Assembly (NCBI RefSeq): GCF_003627055.1
Contig: NZ_CP032624.1
Coordinates: 3,038,001 to 3,102,000, forward strand
DNA length: 64,000 bases
Direction: 5' to 3'
Origin: Gryllotalpicola protaetiae
Lineage (GTDB): Bacteria > Actinomycetota > Actinomycetes > Actinomycetales > Microbacteriaceae
Shown here: one piece after another, positions 38,801 to 45,875 of the stretch
Numbering within the stretch: the stretch's first letter is position 1
Layout: every line of letters begins with the position of its first letter
Program-made: the position numbers and the translations under genes
Notes under the pieces: generated by a model
What the model was told of the DNA's origin: nothing
Databases searched by the model: none
What the model saw: the letters and a program-made list of their open reading frames with translations, nothing else

Positions 38801-39144
38801 CCGATCTAGCGGATTCGGGGGCAGTTCCGCCACAGTTGCTTAGGGGGCAGCAGTTCGAAGCCGATACCTTGGAAGAATTGGGACTGACCAAGAACACCGC
38901 GAAAGTCCCGGGCGGAAGCATCCCTGATTCTGTTGACGGAGGCCAGATCTGGGAAGTGAAGGACGTCAAATACCAGGCGAAGACGCATCAATTCAGGAAC
39001 TACCTTGCAACAGGCAAGCAAGTCAATATCGTGGTCAACTCGAACACTGTGGTGTCTGCGCCCCTGCGACAGGCGATCGCACGCTCGGGTGGGGAGATCC
39101 TGGTCCGGCGCGGTCCTGGCGCTTTCGTCCCGTACGGAGAATAA
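32806..39144 (+). CDS. Secreted Rhs/WapA-like polymorphic toxin with REase-7-like nuclease tip
   Basis: A 2112-aa Rhs protein. AAGGAG precedes ATG 32806; a Sec signal peptide covers about residues 1-35 (LSRTFSALAAVAILASSFAAA). Residues about 250-1050 form the beta-rich shell front, YD repeats run from about 1050 to 1750 (YDGLGRQ, YDAAGRVD, YDDAGDLL, YDGLNRK), and the core signature RLYDSATGSFTTADP...NAYAYAGNDPVTDTDPSG lies near 1823-1866. The last 246 residues are the variable tip. It ends in a PD-(D/E)xK-like nuclease resembling Tox-REase-7: IPD near 2041, WEVKD near 2050, then LVRRGP. Cognate immunity is probably encoded by the next gene, overlapping the stop by one base. Confidence 0.92.
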   Translation: MPRSMPWLSRTFSALAAVAILASSFAAATPAGATEQFHPYEFPQAKPVPGELARPVSTAAHALKSAAVAPTKIVTTTSDIAPGRPDRGADVTLPNGGGGHLGRKWSEIGSTGIRTAPIEPADSTQANTVGYSVTVLSKTDAKRYGANGLALLLHRTDKQAGSGVVAVNIPAGTLQGLYGADFASRLRWTQEPADSATASKTAAAATGADPSDTPAVAATASAVTLTATTTSTTTLLQATAAPVSATGTGNFTATPLKPSDSWNVSTQTGDFAWSYPLRTPPAAAGPAPALALDYDSQAVDGESGSTNNQPGSVGESWSLSGGGFIERSYTPCSDDSGPSGPVATSGDLCWQSDNATISFDGHSGQLVKDTATGTWVMQADDGSRIEHLVGQAAGCGPSNGTYDDDCWKVTTTDGTQYFFGLNQLPGWSSGNAATNSAWTVPVYGNDAGEPCHASTFATSSCTQAWRWNLDYILDPDGNAEALYYDAQTNHYSQNGTTAVSYTRGGELDHIDYGIAGNAPYVANAASDRVTFSYAANGRCAAGSGCTSEAASGQIATPATPANYPDVPFDQNCASGACTGLVSPTFFTTSMLASVTTQYFTGSSYANVDAWTLSHSFPSPGDGTNAALWLSQISHTGYTGSASLTEPPTVFSGVPMQNRVWAIDGLAPLMKYRISAIQTGLGESLAVNYTTSSDCTPANAAAIEAAANTNTKLCYPEYWAPGVLPYTTPKLDLFFKYVVTSTLDDPKTGGGNDRPIETDYQYTGTPAWRYNTSPLTPADQRTWNVYAGYNTVEVRVGDSSTPALQQTTDYTYFQGMDGDRASTTGGAKTVDVTGSSTVHDSLWLAGQLREQKSLEGAGGAILSDTVSTPWASAVKADDGTHTARFVEDGVDVTTQPLSAGGNRTITTTNSYDPGNGLITTAEKATSDAGTSCTTTGYTQPNTTAWIIGAIQRVTALAVPCASTATARYPADVLSDTADYYDGASVPATPPTAPAATPSKGHLTATQEVDGYTGTTAATAHWATASTTSYDSLGRPLAVTDVLGHTTSTVYTPAARGPLTSELTTNPLSWTTTTAYNPAWGVETSVTDQNGHLTTAAYDALGRRTGVWTPTASQSAGATASIGYSYTESQTAASTITTVTQSANTSNTTIDLYDGLGRQVQSQASGSQGTVMSDTGYDAAGRVDLQNSPYVTTQANPATALFVPASQQQIPSETDTSYDGAGRTTTTSLYSSGTLRRTTAFTYRGADRTDTTPPAGGTPTTSYTNSLGQQTSLVDYLAASPSPTAPQQTTQYSYDPAGHMTKTVDPAGNTWTWAYDVLGQQITAADPDTGTTTSSYDDAGDLLTSTDGNGTTLSYTYDGLNRKTATYQGTATGSAGTILDSWVYDTLDKGDLTSSTAYTGSTPGSPGLAYKTAVGSYNTLDEQLSSTVSIPAGAPAFGGSSFTTSFAYSADGSLALQTDPAAGSLPSEALHILRDSRDQVTSVRGSVAYGSVNHTGLGQLAGFSHTTGSTYLYTSYGYDPATGDLNALQDEAATGSAATILADRQYTRDASGRITQESNTSAAATDTQCFGYDALSELTAAWSPSSASCTAAPSSTTLGGPAPYWESFTYDTATGNRLSATQHATTASGTDTVAAYRYPAAGAPHPHAVAQIAATGATTSTQPYSYSWDAAGDATQLGALTASYDSQGKTATITSGTSTQTRVYDAGGSLLLQIDPTGSTLFLGDTEVRLAAGAASASASRTYSVEGVPFAERDAAAGATTSSLYWLGVDVDGSPDVEVNSATGQVTKRFTDPFGNTRGTGVSWSSDRGFLNDSSSALSGLTQVGARLYDSATGSFTTADPLLDATSFASLNAYAYAGNDPVTDTDPSGECLQSNGALTQATNCGASKGSATAASATMAADHAQAAYEATPAGQKYLAHYADYLNSPAFAEAVKRLYTLPKAKPGQETWGEQLDLMSANTQMQMLQMNSAAEAAPEDGAAEDLGAEFEGLMADVFSGKSSADLADSGAVPPQLLRGQQFEADTLEELGLTKNTAKVPGGSIPDSVDGGQIWEVKDVKYQAKTHQFRNYLATGKQVNIVVNSNTVVSAPLRQAIARSGGEILVRRGPGAFVPYGE

Positions 39145-39842
39145 TGGAGAGTTTGTACCTTTGGATGGCCTTCGACACTGTCCTTACCGATCCGGCCAAG
39201 CTCATTGCCGTACTCAACGAAATTCAATCATATGGCGTCAAGCTCGATCGCATAGATGATGTGGAGCCAGTACGAAGGCTATATACTGAAGCCGTTGTTA
39301 CGGAGCTTCTTACTATTCCGCCAGTTACGCATGAGCTTCCCTGCCACGATCTCATCGGGCGGGGCCCGCGAACAACAGTCGGGATACGTGCGTGCATGCC
39401 CACTGCACAGAGTCAGGGAAGCGCTAACCTTGTAGACGTGGCTATTGATCGGCCCGGACTGCGTGACATAAACATCTTGTCAAGCTTTTTTCAAAGCGAC
39501 TTTTTTGCACGACATAATATTGCCTATGCATTCTTAGATACTTGGCCCGAGTTCATGAAGCAGTATGTAAGTGGAACAATTAATCAAAGACTTCCTGGGA
39601 TCTTTTGGCTCAATTGGTTTTCGGGCCGGTATGTAGAGGCGTTCGGGGCAGGGCTTGTTGAGGGCCTGCCGTGGTCTAAGACGTCCGAGGCTGAAGGCGG
39701 GTTGGCGTGCTGGCTTTATGCGAGCCTTACTGATGCCCCCGATGATCGGGCCGAACTCGCCGCTCGCATCAAGACCGGGCTAGGCCATGCGGCATTCGTC
39801 AAAGACGGGTGGGAAAACCTGCCTCAGCTGGCTCTGAGTTGA
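39144..39842 (+). CDS. Probable immunity protein for the REase-7-like toxin, copy 1
   Basis: A 232-aa soluble protein, rich in aromatic residues (GIFWLNWFSGRYVEAFG near 150-170) with no family I can name. The start codon shares one base with the toxin stop and GGAGA precedes it, so production is locked to the toxin. Base composition is clearly lower in GC than neighbours, with rare TTA, ATA and TAT codons, which marks it as recently acquired. Immunity function follows from position and coupling, not from a recognised domain. Confidence 0.65.
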   Translation: MESLYLWMAFDTVLTDPAKLIAVLNEIQSYGVKLDRIDDVEPVRRLYTEAVVTELLTIPPVTHELPCHDLIGRGPRTTVGIRACMPTAQSQGSANLVDVAIDRPGLRDINILSSFFQSDFFARHNIAYAFLDTWPEFMKQYVSGTINQRLPGIFWLNWFSGRYVEAFGAGLVEGLPWSKTSEAEGGLACWLYASLTDAPDDRAELAARIKTGLGHAAFVKDGWENLPQLALS

Positions 39843-39851
39843 GGAGAGGCA

Positions 39852-40250
39852 ATGCGGCAACGCGGTGATGAGCTCCAGCCGCAGATGATCTCGGATGCTG
39901 AGATCTGTCAGCGTCTTGCGCTCCGCAACGGCTTTAGCCTCGATGGGCGGCTCAACACCCTCTCGGGTCTCGAGGAGCTGATCGACAGCCTGACTCCCTG
40001 GCTCCAGGCATCCGATGAGCTGCGGGCGGCCATGGTGCGGGTCATCGGCGCCTACTTCGGTGAGGCCATCCGGCAGAGATACGACGGTTCTTGGGTCTGG
40101 GATGAACAATACGAGACTGCGGCGCTTGTGGTCTTTCACTCCCTTCGGATCTTTCCGCACTCGCGTGTTCGAAAGCGCTGGGAAGAAGGCGCTTCACGAA
40201 GCCTCTCCATGTACGTCGACACACTCCTGGTGAACGCGCCGCCTTCGTGA
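39852..40250 (+). CDS. Hypothetical protein, second gene of the toxin module, copy 1
   Basis: A 132-aa, mostly helical protein (LEELIDSLTPWLQASDELRAA, then VRVIGAYFGEAIRQRYDGSW). A strong ribosome site GAGGAGAGG precedes ATG 39852, nine bases after the preceding gene. It belongs to the repeated module and is present again at 42607. It could be a second immunity protein or an accessory factor; I recognise no domain. Confidence 0.6.
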   Translation: MRQRGDELQPQMISDAEICQRLALRNGFSLDGRLNTLSGLEELIDSLTPWLQASDELRAAMVRVIGAYFGEAIRQRYDGSWVWDEQYETAALVVFHSLRIFPHSRVRKRWEEGASRSLSMYVDTLLVNAPPS

Positions 40251-40288
40251 CCCGTCGTCCCTAACAAAGGCGTGGACGCCGATGTCCG

Positions 40289-41899
40289 GTGACGGCGTGG
40301 TCGCCGTCCTCCGCCTCCTGCACGGCCGCACCGTCTTCGACCACGTTGGGTGGTCCGGCGCCGTACTGGGAGTCGTTCACGTATGACACGGCGACCGGGA
40401 ACCGGCTCTCGGCCACCCAGCACGCCACCACAGCATCCGGGACCGACACGGTGGCGGCCTACCGCTATCCGGCGGCCGGGGCGCCGCATCCGCATGCGGT
40501 CGCACAGATCGCCGCCACCGGTGCGACAACCAGCACGCAGCCGTATAGCTATAGCTGGGATGCGGCCGGGGATGCTACCCAGCTGGGTGCGTTGACGGCG
40601 TCGTACGACTCGCAGGGCAAGACCGCCACCATCACCTCGGGCACCTCGACGCAGACGCGCGTGTACGACGCGGGCGGGAGCCTGCTGCTGCAGATCGACC
40701 CCACCGGCTCCACTCTGTTCCTCGGGGACACCGAGGTGCGCCTCGCCGCCGGGGCGGCCAGCGCGTCGGCATCCCGCACGTACAGCGTCGAAGGGGTCCC
40801 GTTCGCCGAGCGCGACGCGGCCGCCGGGGCGACGACCTCGAGCCTGTACTGGCTGGGCGTGGACGTGGACGGCTCACCGGATGTGGAAGTGAACTCCGCC
40901 ACCGGGCAGGTCACGAAGAGGTTCACGGACCCGTTCGGCAACACCCGCGGCACGGGCGTCTCGTGGTCCTCGGACCGCGGGTTCCTGAACGATTCGTCCT
41001 CGGCGCTTTCCGGGCTCACGCAGGTGGGTGCGCGCCTGTATGACTCGGCGACCGGGTCGTTCACGACCGCGGACCCGCTGCTGGACGCCACGAGCTTCGC
41101 GTCGTTGAACGCGTACGCGTACGCCGGCAACGACCCGGTCACCGACACCGACCCCTCGGGAGAATGCCTTCAGAGCAACGGGGCTCTCACCCAGGCAACG
41201 AATTGCGGGGCGAGTAAGGGCAGCGCGACCGCGGCCAGCGCGACGATGGCCGCCGACCACGCCCAAGCCGCGTACGAAGCAACACCCGCCGGACAGAAGT
41301 ACTTGGCGCATTACGCGGACTACTTGAACTCTCCGGCGTTCGCCGAGGCGGTCAAGCGGCTCTACACGCTTCCGAAGGCGAAGCCCGGCCAAGAGACCTG
41401 GGGCGAGCAGCTGGACCTGATGTCGGCCAACACGCAGATGCAGATGCTGCAGATGAACTCCGCCGCCGAAGCCGCACCCGAAGACGGAGCAGCCGAAGAC
41501 CTCGGAGCGGAATTCGAAGGGCTGATGGCCGATGTCTTCAGCGGGAAGAGCTCAGCCGATCTAGCGGATTCGGGGGCAGTTCCGCCACAGTTGCTTAGGG
41601 GGCAGCAGTTCGAAGCCGATACCTTGGAAGAATTGGGACTGACCAAGAACACCGCGAAAGTCCCGGGCGGAAGCATCCCTGATTCTGTTGACGGAGGCCA
41701 GATCTGGGAAGTGAAGGACGTCAAATACCAGGCGAAGACGCATCAATTCAGGAACTACCTTGCAACAGGCAAGCAAGTCAATATCGTGGTCAACTCGAAC
41801 ACTGTGGTGTCTGCGCCCCTGCGACAGGCGATCGCACGCTCGGGTGGGGAGATCCTGGTCCGGCGCGGTCCTGGCGCTTTCGTCCCGTACGGAGAATAA
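40289..41899 (+). CDS. Orphan Rhs C-terminal cassette with REase-7-like tip (copy 2)
   Basis: A 536-codon open frame identical to the last part of the full-length Rhs protein from the YD repeats to the stop. It begins at a GTG (40289) with no ribosome-binding site and has no signal peptide or shell, so it is unlikely to make a working toxin by itself. The core signature, the IPD...WEVKD nuclease tip and the stop are all intact. It is best read as a silent, recombination-ready copy. Confidence 0.8.
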   Translation: MTAWSPSSASCTAAPSSTTLGGPAPYWESFTYDTATGNRLSATQHATTASGTDTVAAYRYPAAGAPHPHAVAQIAATGATTSTQPYSYSWDAAGDATQLGALTASYDSQGKTATITSGTSTQTRVYDAGGSLLLQIDPTGSTLFLGDTEVRLAAGAASASASRTYSVEGVPFAERDAAAGATTSSLYWLGVDVDGSPDVEVNSATGQVTKRFTDPFGNTRGTGVSWSSDRGFLNDSSSALSGLTQVGARLYDSATGSFTTADPLLDATSFASLNAYAYAGNDPVTDTDPSGECLQSNGALTQATNCGASKGSATAASATMAADHAQAAYEATPAGQKYLAHYADYLNSPAFAEAVKRLYTLPKAKPGQETWGEQLDLMSANTQMQMLQMNSAAEAAPEDGAAEDLGAEFEGLMADVFSGKSSADLADSGAVPPQLLRGQQFEADTLEELGLTKNTAKVPGGSIPDSVDGGQIWEVKDVKYQAKTHQFRNYLATGKQVNIVVNSNTVVSAPLRQAIARSGGEILVRRGPGAFVPYGE

Positions 41900-42597
41900 T
41901 GGAGAGTTTGTACCTTTGGATGGCCTTCGACACTGTCCTTACCGATCCGGCCAAGCTCATTGCCGTACTCAACGAAATTCAATCATATGGCGTCAAGCTC
42001 GATCGCATAGATGATGTGGAGCCAGTACGAAGGCTATATACTGAAGCCGTTGTTACGGAGCTTCTTACTATTCCGCCAGTTACGCATGAGCTTCCCTGCC
42101 ACGATCTCATCGGGCGGGGCCCGCGAACAACAGTCGGGATACGTGCGTGCATGCCCACTGCACAGAGTCAGGGAAGCGCTAACCTTGTAGACGTGGCTAT
42201 TGATCGGCCCGGACTGCGTGACATAAACATCTTGTCAAGCTTTTTTCAAAGCGACTTTTTTGCACGACATAATATTGCCTATGCATTCTTAGATACTTGG
42301 CCCGAGTTCATGAAGCAGTATGTAAGTGGAACAATTAATCAAAGACTTCCTGGGATCTTTTGGCTCAATTGGTTTTCGGGCCGGTATGTAGAGGCGTTCG
42401 GGGCAGGGCTTGTTGAGGGCCTGCCGTGGTCTAAGACGTCCGAGGCTGAAGGCGGGTTGGCGTGCTGGCTTTATGCGAGCCTTACTGATGCCCCCGATGA
42501 TCGGGCCGAACTCGCCGCTCGCATCAAGACCGGGCTAGGCCATGCGGCATTCGTCAAAGACGGGTGGGAAAACCTGCCTCAGCTGGCTCTGAGTTGA
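41899..42597 (+). CDS. Probable immunity protein for the REase-7-like toxin, copy 2
   Basis: Identical in sequence to the 232-aa product of 39144-39842, again overlapping the toxin stop by one base. Two identical immunity genes should raise dosage or protect against loss if one copy is deleted by recombination. Confidence 0.65.
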   Translation: MESLYLWMAFDTVLTDPAKLIAVLNEIQSYGVKLDRIDDVEPVRRLYTEAVVTELLTIPPVTHELPCHDLIGRGPRTTVGIRACMPTAQSQGSANLVDVAIDRPGLRDINILSSFFQSDFFARHNIAYAFLDTWPEFMKQYVSGTINQRLPGIFWLNWFSGRYVEAFGAGLVEGLPWSKTSEAEGGLACWLYASLTDAPDDRAELAARIKTGLGHAAFVKDGWENLPQLALS

Positions 42598-42606
42598 GGA
42601 GAGGCA

Positions 42607-43005
42607 ATGCGGCAACGCGGTGATGAGCTCCAGCCGCAGATGATCTCGGATGCTGAGATCTGTCAGCGTCTTGCGCTCCGCAACGGCTTTAGCCTCGATG
42701 GGCGGCTCAACACCCTCTCGGGTCTCGAGGAGCTGATCGACAGCCTGACTCCCTGGCTCCAGGCATCCGATGAGCTGCGGGCGGCCATGGTGCGGGTCAT
42801 CGGCGCCTACTTCGGTGAGGCCATCCGGCAGAGATACGACGGTTCTTGGGTCTGGGATGAACAATACGAGACTGCGGCGCTTGTGGTCTTTCACTCCCTT
42901 CGGATCTTTCCGCACTCGCGTGTTCGAAAGCGCTGGGAAGAAGGCGCTTCACGAAGCCTCTCCATGTACGTCGACACACTCCTGGTGAACGCGCCGCCTT
43001 CGTGA
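42607..43005 (+). CDS. Hypothetical protein, second gene of the toxin module, copy 2
   Basis: Identical to the 132-aa product of 39852-40250, with the same GAGGAGAGG ribosome site. Exact retention in both copies says the duplication is recent or maintained by gene conversion. Confidence 0.6.
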   Translation: MRQRGDELQPQMISDAEICQRLALRNGFSLDGRLNTLSGLEELIDSLTPWLQASDELRAAMVRVIGAYFGEAIRQRYDGSWVWDEQYETAALVVFHSLRIFPHSRVRKRWEEGASRSLSMYVDTLLVNAPPS

Positions 43006-43043
43006 CCCGTCGTCCCTAACAAAGGCGTGGACGCCGATGTCCG

Positions 43044-44642
43044 GTGACGGCGTGGTCGCCGTCCTCCGCCTCCTGCACGGCCGCACCGTCTTCGACCACG
43101 TTGGGTGGTCCGGCGCCGTACTGGGAGTCGTTCACGTATGACACGGCGACCGGGAACCGGCTCTCGGCCACCCAGCACGCCACCACAGCATCCGGGACCG
43201 ACACGGTGGCGGCCTACCGCTATCCGGCGGCCGGGGCGCCGCATCCGCATGCGGTCGCACAGATCGCCGCCACCGGTGCGACAACCAGCACGCAGCCGTA
43301 TAGCTATAGCTGGGATGCGGCCGGGGATGCTACCCAGCTGGGTGCGTTGACGGCGTCGTACGACTCGCAGGGCAAGACCGCCACCATCACCTCGGGCACC
43401 TCGACGCAGACGCGCGTGTACGACGCGGGCGGGAGCCTGCTGCTGCAGATCGACCCCACCGGCTCCACTCTGTTCCTCGGGGACACCGAGGTGCGCCTCG
43501 CCGCCGGGGCGGCCAGCGCGTCGGCATCCCGCACGTACAGCGTCGAAGGGGTCCCGTTCGCCGAGCGCGACGCGGCCGCCGGGGCGACGACCTCGAGCCT
43601 GTACTGGCTGGGCGTGGACGTGGACGGCTCACCGGATGTGGAAGTGAACTCCGCCACCGGGCAGGTCACGAAGAGGTTCACGGACCCGTTCGGCAACACC
43701 CGCGGCACGGGCGTCTCGTGGTCCTCGGACCGCGGGTTCCTGAACGATTCGTCCTCGGCGCTTTCCGGGCTCACGCAGGTGGGTGCGCGCCTGTATGACT
43801 CGGCGACCGGGTCGTTCACGACCGCGGACCCGCTGCTGGACGCCACGAGCTTCGCGTCGTTGAACGCGTACGCGTACGCCGGCAACGACCCGGTCACCGA
43901 CACCGACCCCTCGGGGGAATGCCTTCAGAGCAATGGTGCTCTCACCCAGGCAACGAATTGTGGGACAAGCAAGGGCAGCGCCACCGCGGCCAGCGCGACG
44001 ATGATCGCGGATCAGAAGCAGGCCGCATACGAAGCAACACCACTAGGGCAGATATACCTCTGGGGCCTGACTGTCGCGAGTTCTAAGGCTTTCAAGGATG
44101 CCATGGCCAAGGCCTGGCAGCAGGACAACTACGGACTTGGGGCCTCAGCTAAGCCGGGCGAGGAGAGCCTGGGCGATGAGCTGGACCTGATGTCGGCCAA
44201 CACGCAAATGCAGATGCTCTGGATGAACTCCGCCGCCGAAGCCGCACCGGAAGACGGAGCGGCCGAAGACCTCGGAGCGGAATTCGAGTCTTTCTTCGGC
44301 GACGTCTTCGCCGGCAAGAACGCCGCGGACGCGCGTGGGGGCGTCTACACACTTCGTGACGGTGACGGAAACGTCGTGCGCACCGGCCGCACGAAAGACT
44401 TCGTTGCTAGGCAGGGCCAGCACGCACAGGACCCAATACTGCGCCAGTTTGACTTCAATGAAGAATTTTACACGGACGACTATGCTGAGCAGCGCGGGCT
44501 GGAAGACTGGCTCTATCAGCGTTATCCGGAAGCGAGGGCGGCGAACGGTGGGTTTAACAAGATCGGCGCGGTCAGTCCCTCAAACCCGAATCTAGCGGCA
44601 TATCAGCAGGCTGCGAGCAGCTATCTGGAGAGGTTCAAGTAG
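43044..44642 (+). CDS. Orphan Rhs C-terminal cassette with GIY-YIG-like nuclease tip
   Basis: A 532-codon frame starting at a GTG without ribosome site or signal peptide. The first 868 bp are identical to the other two copies through the Rhs core signature, then the sequence diverges. A conserved linker (LMSANTQMQML...NSAAEAAPEDGAAEDLGAEFE) is shared with the other tips. The end is different: GGVYTLRDGDGNVVRTGRTKD near residue 432, then YAEQRGLEDWLY and FNKIGAVSPSNPN, which resembles GIY-YIG-type nuclease toxins of Rhs proteins. This is the alternative toxin that recombination could place on the full-length protein. Confidence 0.8.
   Translation: MTAWSPSSASCTAAPSSTTLGGPAPYWESFTYDTATGNRLSATQHATTASGTDTVAAYRYPAAGAPHPHAVAQIAATGATTSTQPYSYSWDAAGDATQLGALTASYDSQGKTATITSGTSTQTRVYDAGGSLLLQIDPTGSTLFLGDTEVRLAAGAASASASRTYSVEGVPFAERDAAAGATTSSLYWLGVDVDGSPDVEVNSATGQVTKRFTDPFGNTRGTGVSWSSDRGFLNDSSSALSGLTQVGARLYDSATGSFTTADPLLDATSFASLNAYAYAGNDPVTDTDPSGECLQSNGALTQATNCGTSKGSATAASATMIADQKQAAYEATPLGQIYLWGLTVASSKAFKDAMAKAWQQDNYGLGASAKPGEESLGDELDLMSANTQMQMLWMNSAAEAAPEDGAAEDLGAEFESFFGDVFAGKNAADARGGVYTLRDGDGNVVRTGRTKDFVARQGQHAQDPILRQFDFNEEFYTDDYAEQRGLEDWLYQRYPEARAANGGFNKIGAVSPSNPNLAAYQQAASSYLERFK
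43048..43915 (+). repeat. Tandem repeat, partial copy 3 (868 bp)
   Basis: Identical to 37538-38405 and 40293-41160. The first mismatch is at 43916 (G instead of A in the codon after DPSG), exactly where the Rhs core ends and the variable tip starts. Confidence 0.9.
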
Positions 44643-44644
44643 CT

Positions 44645-45118
44645 TTGGCCAAGAGTGAGCGCATTCCGGAAGGAACGGTTGCGGCAGTGCCGGTACCGGG
44701 AGGCGGATATGGCACGGTCGTGATCGCTCGAAGCGCCAAGAATGGGGTTCTGGCTGGGCACTTCTTCGGCCCCCGCCGAGCGAAAGTGCCAGATTTGCTG
44801 GACTTGTCAACGTTGAGCCCTGAGGACGCGCTCTTGATAGGCCATTTCGGGAGCCTCGGGGTGGAAACTGGATCTTGGCCCGTTCTTGGCGTTCTTCCCG
44901 GTTGGGATCGGGACTTGTGGAGAATGCCGCCTTTGTACCGGTATCAGGAAATTAACGACGCTGCATACCGCGTTGAGTACGACGATCTTGATCCGAGCCG
45001 TCGACTCAATGAAGTTCGTGTTTCAGTAAACGAAGCCATCGGCCGCCCCCGCGCTAGCTTGATGGGCGATGTATTTGCTCAGAACCGACTAGAACGGATT
45101 ATGCGCACCGGTTCGTAA
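44645..45118 (+). CDS. Imm26-like immunity protein
   Basis: A 157-aa protein resembling the Imm26 immunity family: an N-terminal strand pair VAAVPVPGGGYGTVVIARS, then HFFGPRRAKVPDLLDLSTL, and WPVLGVLPGWDRDLWRMPPLYRY near 78-100. A TTG start (44645) lies two bases after the toxin stop, with GGAGAGG inside the toxin end acting as ribosome site. It is the probable antidote for the GIY-YIG-like tip. Expressed from an otherwise silent cassette it would protect against siblings that deploy that toxin. Confidence 0.7.
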   Translation: MAKSERIPEGTVAAVPVPGGGYGTVVIARSAKNGVLAGHFFGPRRAKVPDLLDLSTLSPEDALLIGHFGSLGVETGSWPVLGVLPGWDRDLWRMPPLYRYQEINDAAYRVEYDDLDPSRRLNEVRVSVNEAIGRPRASLMGDVFAQNRLERIMRTGS

Positions 45119-45131
45119 TTTGCCGAATTGA

Positions 45132-45320
45132 ATTCGCCTGACTACCGCGCGGGTTGACTACGGACATTTGCCCGGGTATGAGTGGTGGCGCACACAGCAA
45201 CTTGCGCGTGGATCGGGTTGGACGAGGCAACAAGTGATCGAGTATGAGAACGATCCAGATCACTATCAAATCGAAAGCCCGTCAAGCAACCGCAGCCATC
45301 TTTTTGAAATGCCGAGGTGA
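45132..45320 (+). pseudogene. Fragment of a GH-E-type Rhs nuclease tip
   Basis: A 62-codon open piece without a start codon, closed upstream by a TGA. It reads VDYGHLPGYEWWRTQQLARG, then VIEYENDPDHYQIESP and NRSHLFE, which matches the end of GH-E family nuclease toxins (GH near the start, conserved Glu, NRSH...E near the end). The upstream part of this toxin is gone. Its stop overlaps the next gene by four bases, the usual toxin/immunity coupling. Confidence 0.7.
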
Positions 45321-45718
45321 ACGTGATCGATCAAGAGGGGCGTACCGCATTGCACTACGCTGCGGCTGAGGGGGACAGCGACAAGATCAAGGTTCTGCTT
45401 GCTGAGGGCTTGGATCCGTCATTGCCGGACGCCGACGGATTCACTCCTCTGCATTTTGCAGCTCAAGGCGGCAGCGGTCGCGTAGTTCGAGCGCTCGCCG
45501 AAGCCGGCGTTGCTTTGGAAGCCGAAAACAAGCACGGCAATTCGCCCCTTTTCGTTGCGGTTATGAGCTATCGGGGAGAATCAAATTCCGCCGTCGAAGC
45601 CCTTCGTTCACTGGGTGCGGACCCTGATCATGCGAACCGCTACGGCAGATCCCCGCGCCAAAGTGCCTTCCTAATTGCAAATTATGACGTGGCGAGATTT
45701 TTCAAAGATCAAGCCTGA
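45317..45718 (+). CDS. Ankyrin-repeat protein, probable immunity for the GH-E toxin
   Basis: A 133-aa protein built of about three and a half ankyrin repeats: GRTALHYAAAEGDSDKIKVLL, GFTPLHFAAQGGSGRVVRAL and GNSPLFVAV, then GADPDHANRYGRSP. The GTG start lies in the stop of the decayed GH-E tip (GTGA). Ankyrin proteins are known immunity partners for Rhs-type nuclease toxins. It appears intact although its toxin is broken, so it may protect against related strains. Confidence 0.75.
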   Translation: MNVIDQEGRTALHYAAAEGDSDKIKVLLAEGLDPSLPDADGFTPLHFAAQGGSGRVVRALAEAGVALEAENKHGNSPLFVAVMSYRGESNSAVEALRSLGADPDHANRYGRSPRQSAFLIANYDVARFFKDQA

Positions 45719-45869
45719 GATCGCGACGCGCGCTTTGACGCCTCTCACGAGACTTGTCATGAGTTGTCGCCAGCATGGCGATGGCGGTTCCGTCGTCCGG
45801 TCAGTCGGTACCCGCATCGGCCGACATGTGGGACCTCACCATAAGACCACGCCGTCAGTGACCCATACT

Positions 45870-45875
45870 GACACC
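45870..45875 (+). promoter_or_regulatory. Spacer and -10-like CATACT before the gene at 45876
   Basis: CATACT (45864-45869) is followed by six bases (this interval) and then GTG 45876, the spacing seen at many leaderless genes here. The first base departs from TANNNT, so this is a weaker case. Confidence 0.3.

Larger units (their letters stand above)
37538..40292 (+). repeat. Tandem repeat unit, copy 1 (2755 bp)
   Basis: Covers the last 1607 bp of the full-length rhs gene, two small genes and a 42-bp spacer. The sequence recurs after exactly 2755 bp (for example CGTGGTCGCC at 37541, 40296 and 43051), and all translated products in both copies are identical. The homology actually begins at TGACGGCG (37532), where copies 2 and 3 lack one codon. 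Confidence 0.93.
40293..43047 (+). repeat. Tandem repeat unit, copy 2 (2755 bp)
   Basis: Second complete copy: orphan rhs tail, both small genes and spacer. The junctions 1/2 and 2/3 carry the same sequence, including a GGCGTGGACGCC near-palindrome (40269-40280 and 43024-43035). Confidence 0.93.

Noticed and set aside
40282-40300. ATG at 40282 as a start for the orphan Rhs cassette
   Set aside because: It is out of frame with the Rhs reading frame. The in-frame GTG at 40289 has no ribosome-binding site, so the cassette looks untranslated.
37538-43915. CRISPR array
   Set aside because: The repeats are 2755 bp long, coding, and not separated by short spacers. No cas genes are present anywhere in the window.
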